DNA from: Tilletia caries
Lineage: Eukaryota; Basidiomycota; Exobasidiomycetes; Tilletiales; Tilletiaceae
Direction: 5' to 3'
Assembly (NCBI GenBank): GCA_032718865.1
Contig: JALUTQ010000038.1
Location: forward strand, 310,001 to 374,000
DNA length: 64,000 nucleotides
Shown here: positions 24,723 through 35,301 of the stretch, piece by piece
Layout: each line of letters begins with the position of its first letter
Position numbering within the stretch: the stretch's first letter is position 1
Notes under the pieces: model-generated
The model's database searches: none
What the model saw: only the letters and a program-made list of their open reading frames with translations
What the model was told of the DNA's origin: nothing
Program-made: the position numbers and the translations under genes

Positions 24723-26267
24723 CCCAGCCTCCTTCTCTTTCACGTCGGCGCTCTTCTTCTTTTCCGGTCGAGACCTCTTCTCTCTCCTCTTCTTCATTGC
24801 TTTCTCAACCTCTCAGCTCTCTTTCTCTTCGTCGGTCCTTTGAGCGCACGCAACCTTCTTCTTCCTCTACTCCCCTCTCTTCGTCAACTTCGGTTCTCGC
24901 TTCCACTTCCAGATCCTCAATCTCTTCTTCATTCCAGGCCTCTACTTCAACTGTTCTCCACCCTTCCCTCAATCAATCCACAACGCTTCGTACTTCTTCA
25001 TCTTCCCCTGCGCTCCGTCGCGTGCGTGGCTCCGGCAACGCTACTCGTGCTCGGGAGCACGCCGTTGCTACCTTTGGCTCTCTCGACTCCTTCTCCATCG
25101 GCTCATCCGACATGGTCGCCAATATCTGGGCCACCCTCTCTGAGGACGACGTTCCAACTGCCGATCTCTCTGGCGAGGAAGCCGACAGGATGCCTCGTTC
25201 GGAAGCCCTTCCCCGTCTCTCTCCTGCTCGGCACGTCGTTCGCGCGGTCTTCGGCTCTCTGGACGACGACGCCATCGATCGACTGAGGGAGTTCCAGCTC
25301 CAACGGGTCAAGAAGTCGACGCAAGCCCAATACGCAGGCTTCGTCGTCAACTTCCTGCTCTGGGCTGACGACTTGGACATCCCTCTCCACCTCCGTTTCC
25401 CAACTCCAGACAACCTCCTCCTTCTCTTCTTCTCCTCGATCTCCCCCCTACTACGCCGAGGCGACCCTCAACAAGTTCGTGTCCGGACTCAAGCTGTGGC
25501 ACGCGATTCATGGTCTCCCTTGGAGCCTTGATCGCGTCCAGGGTCGAACTATCCGCCAGGCCTTCAAGAACATCTCCCTCGACCCCCTCAACCTCCGTCG
25601 ACCTATCCGTATCGACGACTTCAAGGCTATGCGCGCCCACATGGATCCTCATGATCCGGGCGACGCCGCTATCTACGCCTGCGTCCTGTTCGCGATGTGG
25701 TCGATGTCCCGACATGGCGAGCTTACTGTCCGCACAGGATCAGACCCTCCTTCTCGCCGCGCTCGACATGGTGACTTCAAGCCCATCCAGGACACTCCTG
25801 ATGGCCCCATCAACTCATATCTACTCCACATCCCCTCCGACAAGACTCATGCTCGTGCCGGTTTTGACCGGGTCGCTTCTGCCCAGCCCAACAACCTTCC
25901 CATCTGCCCCGTTACTGCCGTCCGCTGGCATCTTCACGTCAACAGCTCTGTCCCTAAGGACGCTGGTGCCTTCGCCTATCGAGGAAAGCTTGGGAAACTC
26001 TACGAGTTGACCAGCTCCCATTTCGGCAAGACTATCAACGACTGGCTCCGCAAAGGTGGTCGCCCCCCCATCCAAGTACACTCCTTCCGCATCGGTGGTG
26101 CGACTCTTCTCCATGCCAACGGCATCTCCATCGCTGACATCAAGCACCTTGGAGGATGGAAATCCGATGTCGCCATCCAGTACATCCGGGACATTCATCT
26201 CAAGCACGCCGAGTTAACCTCCAACCTCAACGTCGACATTCTCCACCGTCCCCTCTTCGACTCTTGA
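24719..26267 (+). pseudogene. DIRS element 1 tyrosine recombinase, frameshifted
   Basis: Starts at ATG 24719, overlapping the RT stop codon. About 100 Ser-rich residues precede a core-binding region (RVKKSTQAQYAGFVVNFLLW). The frame shifts at six C at 25443-25448; one C fewer would continue as YYAEATLNKFVSGLKLWHAIHG. The catalytic domain then runs to 26267 with the tyrosine-recombinase signature residues visible: Arg in MSRHGEL, the HxxR box in HSFRIGG, the Trp in LGGWKS and the nucleophile Tyr in IQYIRD. In a working element it would insert circular cDNA. Either this copy is broken or the C count is a sequencing error. Confidence 0.85.
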
Positions 26268-27195
26268 CTCTCCTACCTCTTCTCTCTGCTTCTCAACTTC
26301 TCCTCTCTTCAACTTCTCCTCTCTTCTCATACCTTTTCTACTTCTCTTCTCTTGCTCTTCCTCACTCCGCCTTTAATTCCACACACTTTTACGATGTTCC
26401 TGTCCTTGTTGGTGCCTCCAACGCTCGCTAGCGGGTCTCGTCTTCGACGCTCGAGCTTGACGCTTACCGTCCTTCGGACAGGCGGGATGGCCAGCCCCCG
26501 CTGCTGCGTCCAGACTGCGAGCCCCTACCAGCGTTCCGAGCATCCTATTGCTCTAAGGCACAACAAAGACACACTCCACGTGCGTCTGGGTCTCATTTAG
26601 CAGAAAGTTACTGAGTTTCTCCTCTAAACAAGTCTCACTTCTCTTTCATGAACATAATCACTCCTAAACGCAGCGAGTGTGGCTCCTGCAGGAACGCAGA
26701 AAGGTCTCGCCTCTGCATGATGCAGAATTGTTCGAGCTCCGAGCTTCCATGCAGAAGGACTCCGACTGACAGCCGGCAGGGGGCGGCATCTCACGTTGCC
26801 TTTCTTGCCGGGGGTAGCCGTCTCGGTCCCCCATTCCTGTTAAGTACCGGACAGCGCAAAGACCTTCTTCTCTCCTTTGATGCTCATTCGCTGTGTTGGC
26901 GACGGGCAGCTAGTCGGAATAGGTGAAGTGTAAAGGGACATGGCTGGGTGGGCAATAACGAATGGGCATCGCTGACTGTGTTATTCCTCGCCCTCGCGAG
27001 AGGTTAGCTTCCCGAGCTGTCGTTCTTGCGTTCCTGCATCTTGACGCATCTTTGAGTTTCCACCTTTGGACGTTGGATGCAACACCCTTCAGGCCGAGGA
27101 AGCGTAGGCGTGAGAATTGGAGCTGTGGAGAGCAGGGATGGAAACGACTGAGTGGCATGTACAGGTGTTCAGCTAATCATGTTGATGTGATACAT
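26268..27195. other. Region after DIRS element 1
   Basis: No coding region seen. The first 90 bp are CT-rich (CTTCTCCTCT-type repeats); a hairpin CGTCCTTCGGACAGG lies near 26468-26482. The element's 3' terminal repeat should be within this stretch but I could not delimit it. Confidence 0.4.
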
Positions 27196-28679
27196 TTACT
27201 TCGTCTTCCGCTTCTTGCTGGAAGAAGCCGATCCGTTCTTCGAACTATCACCGAACATCTTCGCCTGCAGCGCCGCAAACTCTTCGTCCGTCGGCTCGGT
27301 GCCTGCTCCCTCCTCCTTGTCCTGTTCGCCAGCACCTTTAGACTTCTTCCGCTTGCTGCCGTTGCTGGATTCCGACCGGGCTTTGCTTTCCATTCGAGCA
27401 ATCATGCTGCCGAACGCGTCTTGTCGGGCACTTTGGCGCTTCGCCATGAGTGCTTTGAGACCTTCAAGGTCGCCGTCCTCCTCGTTCGTCGCCGCGCTTG
27501 CGTTGCTCGTGGCGGCAGCCTTGCCTTTGCCAGCCGCTTTCCCGCCCTTGGTTCCTTTGCCGCCGTTGCCCTTGCCCTCGCTGCGCACTTGAACAGGTTC
27601 GTCGTCGTCGTCGTCCTCCTCCTCCTCGATGTCCTCATCGTCCTCCCCTGGAGCAACTTCGTTCCCCTCCGCATCCACCTCGGCAGCCTCGTCGACATCA
27701 GCAGCCTTTGTGCCTCTTTTCTTCTTCTCCTTCTTAGAGCCTGTTCCCTTCTTGCTCCCGAAGAGATCGTCCCAGACACCGAGCTCCTTGGCGTACTGCT
27801 CTGCTTCCGAAGCTTCCGCACGCGCTTTCTTTTCCAGTGCAGCCCGACCCGACTTGTCCTTGACGGAGCGATCCCATTCTTTGGTTCGCTTGATCGTGCC
27901 GGCTTCGATTTCGCGTTCGACAACATCGATGAACCGCTGGGAGTCGACCAGGACCTCGCAGCAGGGAACATGTTCGAATAGCTTCGCGAAATTGCCTCCA
28001 GTCTTTTCGTACGCATCGCGGATGTCCTCGGTCTCGTCCTCGGAGCCTACGGACGCATAGTCATAACGCAAAGGAGGAAAGTGATCAGACTCAGCTTAGG
28101 ATTTATTCCCTTCGCGTCGAGTGACAGCAGGGAAGCACGCGCTCTCCACTTACCTTGATACTTCTTCTTGAATTCCTCAATCGTCTTGCCGTTCACCTCC
28201 CCAGTCCACACCGTCTTGAAGTATTCGTTCCAGTCGAAATCCTCGCCATCCTCGCCGATGCCAAGCTCGTCAGTCCGACCCGACCGATCGTACCGCTCCC
28301 GCCGGGCTGAATGAGATAGTACGGAGTATGCAAAGCCGAGCTGCTGGAAGCGCTGTGACGCCTCTTCGGCCGTGGTAGGAGCGTTCGCAGAAGCGTTAGA
28401 GGAAGAACCGCTGGCTTTGTTCAGGGATAGTACCTTGTCTGGATGATACCGCAATGCCAGGCTGTGGAGTAGATAACAATAGACAGCGCAGCGCAGCGCA
28501 GCAGGTGTCAGCTCCACATCGACCCGATGATGCTTCCCGGCAGCTGCGTACTTCACTCACCGTCTGTATGCCTTCTTGATCTCATCCTCGCTGGCTTTTT
28601 CTTCTATCCCGAGCACGCCGTACAGATCGACCTTGCCGTCCGGGAAGAACTGAAGGGCGGGATCTGCGTCTGCGTTCAT
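27196..28679 (-). CDS. DNAJC9-like J-domain protein
   Basis: Exons 28561-28679, 28154-28461 and 27196-28046 join in frame to 425 residues. The J domain starts at about residue 17 (DLYGVLGI) and has the HPD signature in LALRYHPDKVL, which stimulates Hsp70 ATPase. The middle (EYFKTVWTGEVNGKTIEEFKKKYQGSEDE, split by the second intron) matches the DNAJC9 family, whose human member is a histone H3-H4 chaperone that recruits Hsp70. A long acidic run (about residues 270-290), a Gly/Lys/Ala-rich stretch and a basic C-terminus ending KKRKTK suggest nuclear location. The first intron falls inside the J domain. The promoter carries a cluster of ACGCG sites. Confidence 0.9.
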
Positions 28680-28801
28680 TGTTGCGGCTAGTGCGAGGAG
28701 GATCAACCTGTATAACGTCTGTGGAATAGCGCGTCCGAATGTTGGTGTTGGTCTTGGTGTTGGTGTACCGGGAGAGGCGCGAGAGCTTCTTGGGCCTCTT
28801 G

Positions 28802-28839
28802 ACGCGTGTTTCCAACCTGACGCGACGCGACGCGACGCG
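28802..28839 (-). promoter_or_regulatory. ACGCG cluster (MCB-like) upstream of the DNAJC9-like gene
   Basis: ACGCGT at 28802-28807 and four tandem ACGCG units starting at 28820, 28825, 28830 and 28835, about 125-160 bp before the ATG. ACGCG is the core recognised by the fungal MBF (Mbp1/Swi6-type) G1/S regulator. The site is seen; the regulator is inferred. Confidence 0.5.
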
Positions 28840-29246
28840 CAGGATGGACAACGGGAACGAATGAGGAACAAAACTGGCACAGTCCTTTATCCCCCCAACA
28901 AGTGCGCAAGCAGACGACATCCTCATTCCTCATACAAAGTGGGCTCCAACGCCAAGGAGTATAGATTGTGCTGAGAGGAACGAGAAACTAGAATTACATG
29001 CGGGATTCTAGTTTCATGGTATGAGAGGTTCCTGCGGGCTCTGTGGGATGCCAAATGTCGCACTAAGTCGAAGATTCTGGATCAGGAAGCATAGCGAAAA
29101 CCGTATGGGGAAGTGACGCCCGGGGTATCGTTGACGACTCGTCGCCGTGAGTTGAGCGTCCCAAAGAAGGAGGATTGAATGTCGAAAAGGTTCACCTTCA
29201 GCAGCAACTGCCGATTCCATCCCGACTGGCAGGAATTCCGCGGATC

Positions 29247-32200
29247 TCAATCGAGAATCTCGCCTGGTGGCACGTGAGCGTTGGTCGTGACCTTTCCCTT
29301 CTCATTCACAGACGTCTGCTCGGATGTAGCCGCTACGCCTTGTCGGCGCGCTGCCGCCACGCTTGCCCGGCCGATTCCAAACTTGTCGTCGGGAATCCAG
29401 ATCGGCTTCTGCTCATCCAATAGCGAAGGGTGCAAGAAGGTGTTTTCGTCTGCTGAGGATGAAGAAGCGAGACCAGCGTCATTGCCATAGGTTCTGCCGC
29501 CAACGCTGGTAGTGCCGCTGATAGTGCCGCTAGTAGTGCCGCTGATAGTGTCGCTGGATGACCCGTCAGCCGGGGAGTGAGCAAGCTCCTGGGACTCGTT
29601 CGCATCCATGTTGTCCTGGCCGCCGACAGTGGATGGCGACGAATTTGCGTCGACTGCGTCGACTAGCTCCTCCTTCTTCTCCTTCTCCTCCTTCTCCGAC
29701 AGCGCCTGACCGTTCGATGGCAATTGATGACCGAGGACCTCAGGCGCGAAGCCGTCAGTAACAAGGGTGAGGGGTAGCGATGTGCTCAGAGAACCAAAGG
29801 AGTCCATGAGGAAGTAGTGGAAGGCAGCTGTCGCAACGATGAGGACCACCATGAGACCACCTGTAGCGAGATAACGAAGAGACGGTGAGATGTGCAGATA
29901 GCGCATAAACTAGCGAGTCTGATGACACTCACCTTGAGCAATAGCAGATTGCTTCACTGGCCCGGTGGCCGTGGCCGGGTCGTTGGATCCATTCCCATTG
30001 GACTGGGAGACGAAGAACAGCGCGCACATCATGACTTGTTCCAAGTACAGACCAGCGAACACTTGATTGACCGCCTTGGGGAAGAAGAGACCAGCCGTCT
30101 CGGCCTCGGGTCGCTGGTCAATGACGTAAATGAACTGGTACTTGAACAACAGCCTGGTGGGATGCAATGTGATCCACACAGAGGATAGTCAGCAAAGACA
30201 TGTTCTATCTGGGGCCTCAAACTACATTGGGTCGAAGGAGCAGTCAAACCACTCACCAGTACAGCACAAAGGTAGCAACGGCAAAGCCAACGACGATCGG
30301 CGCGGTGACCATGTAGCCTAGCGCAATGACCGTGATGAGTGTGGTAGTAGGGAAGAGCGTGCCCCAGGCAACAGCGCCCATGTCGTGGTTGATGTGCCAG
30401 ACCTTGCGGGGCGTGCTTCCCAGCAGGACGAGCTTGACGTAGTAGACGATCAGAGGAACGATCCGCAAGAAGCCCGAAGCAGCACCCGTCAGACCTTGCA
30501 GAGCGATAAAACTGAGGAAGAAGGTAGCGGCCTTAGGAATAGCTTCCGCGATCATTCCTGTAGTTCAGATCAAAGGCAGAATGTTAACTTGTCAGGTTTC
30601 TTCCTCGTGCTTCGTGCAAACGCCGTGAGGAACGCTTGTTGCAAGATGATTGCTCACCGGGGAAAGCAATCGGTTGCTCAGCGATACTCTGCACAAAGCC
30701 AGTTACGTTCGCTATTGATCCTGACACAAGGGTCAAGAAGAGGAAATCTGGAGGGATAATGTGGAGACAGTAAGGATCATTTTCCAGCTTCTGAAGCAGA
30801 AGTGTACTCGTTTGAAAAGAGGGCTACTCACTCTGAATGATCTGGAACAGAAAGAAGCGCGTCATGAAGGAAAGTTCAATGCCCGTCTTGGTCGGGATAC
30901 CGCTCAGGCGTGCCGACAATCGCAGGACGATGGGCAAGAGCATGTTGAGGACAGCGAGCATGATAGCTGCAGAGAAGAAGAAATAGTTTGCGACGAAACG
31001 CGTTCAAAACCCTTGACCGAGACCGAAAGTTTGTGACACGTTCGGCCTGAGCCGAAAGAGAGAGAAAGAGAGAGAAAGAGAGACTCACTGGGAAGGACAC
31101 CTTGGAAGATACCGAGTGGCACTTTCAGAGAGTCTGCGTTGAGGAACTTCAAGAAGTGAACCTTCTCTGCCAAGCCCTGTGATAAGTCGAATGCCAGACG
31201 CGAAGGTAAGAGTCAAAAGCCAGCCCTACTCAAAGATACCGAACATGCAGACACTATTGCCGCTTTTCTGCTTACTCACACTAATGTTGCTGAAAATACC
31301 GACGAAGCTGATCGGGATCGTCCAGAAAAGGACCAGACCGAGGGTGAATGCCCATCCAATGGCCGTGCGAATCCTCTTCTCGTACGGGTTCATGTTCAAG
31401 TTGCTCCAAACGATATCGTTCGGGTGTGCGCCCATGTATCGCTCGTACATCCTGTAAGGCAGGTGATGAGCCTGAGCGTTCACGGCGAACTGAGCAGCAA
31501 TCTGCGTCTTGAAGAGGATGAAGGCAGCATTGCGGGGAGGGTATTTCTTGTAGTCAGTTGACACGGCCGCGCGCTTGTCTCCGATGACCTTGTTCAGGCG
31601 GGCAATCTCCTCGCGACACCATTGGATTGTGTCCACCTTCTTGCCGATGCAAGGCACTTTGCCGAGCCTATGTGAGGGTCGCTCCTTGGTCGTCAGGTAC
31701 TTGTCGATGGGATCCTCGCTGGCCTCGACGTCAACTTTGCCTTCCTCGGGCACCTTCTTCTTGTCGACCTTCTTATAAGCCGTCTTGATGACCTTAGTCT
31801 CGGCTGCCTCGAGCTTTTTGCACCACTTTGCACGCTCGTCGACGAGGTCGGGCAAGTCCTTGACGTTGCGGTGGAGCCAGACTTTGACAACGCCGCCAGG
31901 AAGATGGGAGTAGAGCTCGGTGATCTTGCGCTCAGAAAGAAGCTCGTTAGGTATACCAGTGACGAGGATGGTACGAGATTGGGCCGAAGCTTGCACGTTG
32001 GGAGAGACCAGGAACTGTTGTCGACGTAGAATGAACTCCCGCATCGTCTTGCGAATGCAGTACAGAATCCAGGTCGTTGCAAAAACTTGAACGAGGAACG
32101 GAGCCGCGAGGCGCTGCTGCTGCTGGACCGTTTTCCCCACGTTGGCGAACGAAAACTGGTTGAAGCCGGTTTGGGTACCGCCCGACTTGTAGCCGTATAT

Positions 32201-32699
32201 GGGCATGAGGACGCCCCAGCTGACGATCCAGATGGGAACGAACATTTCGATCATCATCCAGAGGAAGGTGAGGTACATGTATGCGTCGAGACCGTTCTTC
32301 TCCAGGATGGAGAGAGAAGGCGTCTTGAGGAAGGGTATGATCCACCCGAAGAGAGACTTTTTCTGAGGCTCGCATTGCTCTCTGAGAGACACAGAAAAGG
32401 AATGAATGGTCAGTGTTCGGCATCGTGCTTCAGCAAAATCAAGAGTGATGCGCATTAACTCACTCTGGGGGGCCGAGGTAGCTCTTGGGCTCGTAGATGA
32501 CGCGGAAGCGGGCGCGGAGGAGGAAGAATATGGCGATTTCGACACCGAAGATGGCAGCGTTCAAGATGAGGGCTGAGATGACGGTCTGGGTCGATGTCTG
32601 TACCGCTGCCGGTTCAGGTCCTGCATCTGTACTATTCGACTGTGCCAGGGCCATGCTCGCGAACACGGCAAAGGTCAGAAGGTTAGTGGAGATCCTCAT
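29247..32699 (-). CDS. CSC1/OSCA/TMEM63-type calcium-permeable channel
   Basis: Eight exons (32464-32699, 31280-32381, 31089-31176, 30832-30966, 30658-30747, 30257-30557, 29933-30153, 29247-29860) join in frame to 928 residues. The N-terminus is a signal peptide (MRISTNLLTFAVFASMALAQ) followed by a first membrane helix. The long cytosolic loop contains TILVTGIP near residue 220 and the RNA-recognition-like fold of this family. The phosphate/DUF221 channel domain comprises several helices, for example FTLGLVLFWTIPISFVGIFS and RIVPLIVYYVKLVLLG. The C-terminal tail of about 180 residues is Ser/Thr/Glu-rich with SGTTSGTISGTTS repeats. Family members are osmo- or mechanosensitive cation channels of the plasma or internal membranes. 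Confidence 0.92.
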
Positions 32700-33197
32700 G
32701 TTAAAACCCCTTATCATGAACAGGGGAGCAAACTGTTGTCAGCGGGAAATTGAGGAGGGAGTGGCGAGGGTGAGCACTTGGCTCACGGTTCTTATGCGCG
32801 ACTGCCGACTTGGAGACCTGGACCTCAAATGAGGGAAGGGAGAGGCCCGATCCTGCCACGCCCTTGTGATCGCGCACAAAGGGGCTGTACATAACATACT
32901 ACAAACAGAGGGTCAGTGCGTGGTGGACGATGGCCGATGACGGTTGGACAAATCCAGTGTCCCGTCCGCCCAATTGCCTCGACCAAAGGGTGGACCTCGA
33001 TGATCATGCGCTGATGCCGCTTTCCCAAACAAAGCCTCGCCGACTCAAGGTCGGACTTCTACCTCTTCAGTCCAGGCATCCTGCTTCCGCACACTTGACG
33101 CCGGAAATCAGACTAGAAGAGCTTGAGTTCTCGTGTACAATTGCGTGCCGCTTGAAGGGCACGAAGGGCGCGCCTCTTTGAGGAGCTGTTCTAGCAT
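32700..33197. other. Intergenic region, CSC1 promoter side
   Basis: Separates the cyanase stop codon from the CSC1-like start on the same strand. No gene or recognisable element seen. Confidence 0.4.
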
Positions 33198-34270
33198 TTA
33201 CTCGGTCGGCTTCGAGTAGGGGAGGAACTTGCCGTTCCAAGTGATCTTGACGCGGTCTCCCTTGGGGTCCGCGACGCGTTCGACACTGCCTCTGAAGTCC
33301 TGTCAGGTCGAAGCTGTTGTTAGCAGCGTCGTCCCACCTTTGAAGACGTATAACAGGTACCACTCACGATTGCGGACATGATGCCGTCGCCAAACTGCAG
33401 CCAGAAGCAGGGAACGCTGGTCAGATAGCAAGGAGAGGCAGATGGGCAGACCGAAAGGACTCACCTTCTCGTGGATCAAGTGCTGATGCGCGGAAGCCAA
33501 GGATGAGCGTCAATAGGTCAAACCATCGCGGATGGATGTAGATCGCACCGGGGTCAGCACGAGATCGCCTTCGGACCTGAAGCGGGTCGCCTCTTACCTT
33601 CATCGGATATCTGAGTCGACAAAGGTGGGAGAGGACGATCTTCGTTAACCAATCGTCAACAACAGTGCTCTTGGAGATGGGTCATGCTCACCCGTAGACC
33701 ATCACTGCCTCGTAGAAGCTGTTCAGATGGAAGCTCGCAAAGCGTTGTTAGCGAAAAGGAAAGATAAGCAAGATCATGCATCTTGAGAGCGTGAGTTTGG
33801 ACCCACCGATACAGAACAGGGTCTGTGCGACACAATAAAGTTGGTCAGTGCTGAAACGTGCGAGCCGAGCGTGCGCAGGGGACCTCACCTCGGGGAGGAA
33901 GCTCTTGCAGTCCTCCGCGGTCTGGATAGAAGTGCTCTCCGAAGTCGTTCTTGAGGGAGTCCAGGTCGACCTCGAGCAATTCTGAGAGCTTCTCCAAATC
34001 CTCAGAATCAGGCTTTGCCTGTCCGTAGAAGAGCGCGGCCACCCAGAGCTCATTACGACCGATCTGCAGATACATAGAGAAGACAGGGGGAAGGTCATGA
34101 AGACATGAACTCAACCATGGTGCGACTTCGCGTATAGGAGAGCAAGGACACACCTTTTCGGCAATTTGGGCAAAGGTCAGGCCGGACTCAGCTTTGGCCG
34201 TGTGCAATACCTTGGTGACTGGAGGAACGCCCGGTTGCTCGAGGACTTTGGGTGCGGAGGGAGCAGACAT
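33198..34270 (-). CDS. Cyanate hydratase (cyanase), 8 exons
   Basis: Converts cyanate plus bicarbonate to CO2 and carbamate, which decays to ammonia; it detoxifies cyanate. Eight exons close exactly to 164 residues: 34154-34270, 33889-34063, 33807-33822 (16 nt), 33692-33718 (27), 33598-33610 (13), 33465-33482 (18), 33368-33394 (27), 33198-33299. Every splice site is GT-AG. The spliced product shows the N-terminal helical domain ([21 protein letters not shown]) and the active site: Arg and Glu of LYRFYEAV and Ser of GIMSAIDF, the residues equivalent to E. coli Arg96, Glu99 and Ser122. It ends [11 protein letters not shown]. Length and end match the family. Automated annotation would easily lose the tiny exons. 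Confidence 0.95.
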
Positions 34271-34363
34271 CTTCTTTCTGTGTGGTTAGTTATCACGTCG
34301 TGGTCGAGGCTTGGAAGGGATTGCATCGTTTGTGGCATTTGACAAATAAAAAATAAAAAACGC

Positions 34364-34368
34364 AAAAA
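34364..34368 (-). terminator. Pol III terminator of tRNA-iMet
   Basis: A run of five T on the minus strand, 4 nt after the discriminator base of the tRNA; more T-rich DNA follows. Confidence 0.7.
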
Positions 34369-34371
34369 GTT

Positions 34372-34444
34372 TAGCTCCGCCTCGTCTCGATCGAGGGACC
34401 CTTGGGTTATGAGCCCAATACTCTATCCACTGAGCTACGGAGCT
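34372..34444 (-). tRNA. Initiator tRNA-Met (CAT)
   Basis: A 73-nt intronless tRNA that folds with every stem closed: acceptor AGCTCCG/CGGAGCT, D stem GCTC/GAGT, anticodon stem TTGGG/CCCAA around CTCATAA, and T stem CCTCG/CGAGG. Several features mark the eukaryotic initiator rather than the elongator: A1-T72 at the top of the acceptor, three G-C pairs next to the anticodon loop, and a T loop ATCGAGA with A54 and A60 instead of TTC. Discriminator A73. It delivers methionine for translation start. It sits about 100 bp upstream of the cyanase start on the same strand. Confidence 0.92.
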
Positions 34445-35301
34445 CTTTTTTTGGTTTTGGGTCAGAAGTAAAATATATACCATTTACTATCTTGTAAGGT
34501 TAACGGGACTGCTGTGCCGAACGTAGTCTGATCACACCAGACCGGCGGTGATCAAAGAGTCACCTCCACGCGCTTATCAGAACTGTCGCCGCGGTGGCGG
34601 TCTGGCCGCATTCGACCCGATCTTGTTAGTAAGTGCTCGCAAATTTCGCAGTCAACTTCACTCGAAGCCCAACTTTGCACACCAACCGCACCACTTGACA
34701 CACACGTACGCAGACGAAGCTTCGCAAGAGCATAGCCAGGCACAGTAAGAATCATCTCCAGGCTTCAGATCTCTGTTCGATAAGTAGCAGGGCTGGTGGT
34801 GTTGCTTTGCGTCCATACATAGCATGTCAGGGGAAAGGCTCCGAGCCGCCAGAGCAGTGTGTGTTTGCGCACGGACGAAACACTTCCGCGGCGCTGCCAG
34901 GCATCAGAGCAGTGTATTTTGCGCACGGACGAAACACTTACTAAGTAAAATGGGTCGAATGCGTCCAGACCTTCGCACCAGAGTTCATGGATATCAGTCT
35001 GCCATGTGAGACTATGCGCTTCTAACTTCCTATCAGGGTCACACGGGTCAAACGAGTGTTAGTTGGGAGGAAAATTGGGCTAGAGAGCCACTGCGATTTC
35101 TGTCTCGCTTGTGGGCTCGTCGGAGGTAGCCTCTTAGTTCTCTGCGGCACGCGCGCTTCCCATTCTCTGGAAGAGTTAGAGGACGGGCGGTCAGCTTTGT
35201 TGGACGATTGGACTCGCGTGGGAGGCCGCGGAACTGGTAGAGGTCTACACTCAGCCCATTCTGTTCCAGGGAAATGAATGTACGTACTTTTTGGTCTGCT
35301 A
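34445..35301. other. Left terminal region of DIRS element 2
   Basis: No genes. It holds a partly palindromic 22-bp motif (34523-34545) repeated at the other end of the element. It also holds degenerate inverted repeats around GGTCTGG-CGCATTCGACCC (about 34608-34642 versus 34930-34972), and two direct repeats of about 35 bp. These look like terminal and internal complementary repeats of a DIRS-type element. Confidence 0.5.
34849..34941 (+). repeat. Two direct repeats of about 35 bp
   Basis: The sequence CAGAGCAGTGT followed by TTTGCGCACGGACGAAACACTT occurs at about 34850-34887 and again at about 34905-34940, with two or three differences in the GTGT/ATT spacer. It lies in the terminal region of DIRS element 2. 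Confidence 0.8.

Larger units (their letters stand above)
21323..26267 (+). mobile_element. DIRS-like tyrosine-recombinase retrotransposon, degenerate
   Basis: Coding order is gag-like protein, reverse transcriptase/RNase H, tyrosine recombinase, with no integrase or protease, which defines DIRS/Ngaro-type elements. Such elements make extrachromosomal cDNA and insert it by site-specific recombination without target-site duplication. The RT and recombinase frames are broken (see their entries), so this copy is probably not autonomous. The outer limits are unknown because I could not identify terminal repeats. The element is larger than the coding span given. Confidence 0.88.

Noticed and set aside
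20940..26460. Possible short inverted repeat GTTGGAGG...CAGG flanking DIRS element 1
   Set aside because: Only about 8-10 scattered matching bases; not enough to call terminal repeats.
29510..29560. Repeat tract in the CSC1-like tail (ACTATCAGCGGCAC-type units) as a separate mobile or regulatory repeat
   Set aside because: It is in frame and simply encodes the SGTTSGTISGTTS run of the protein tail.
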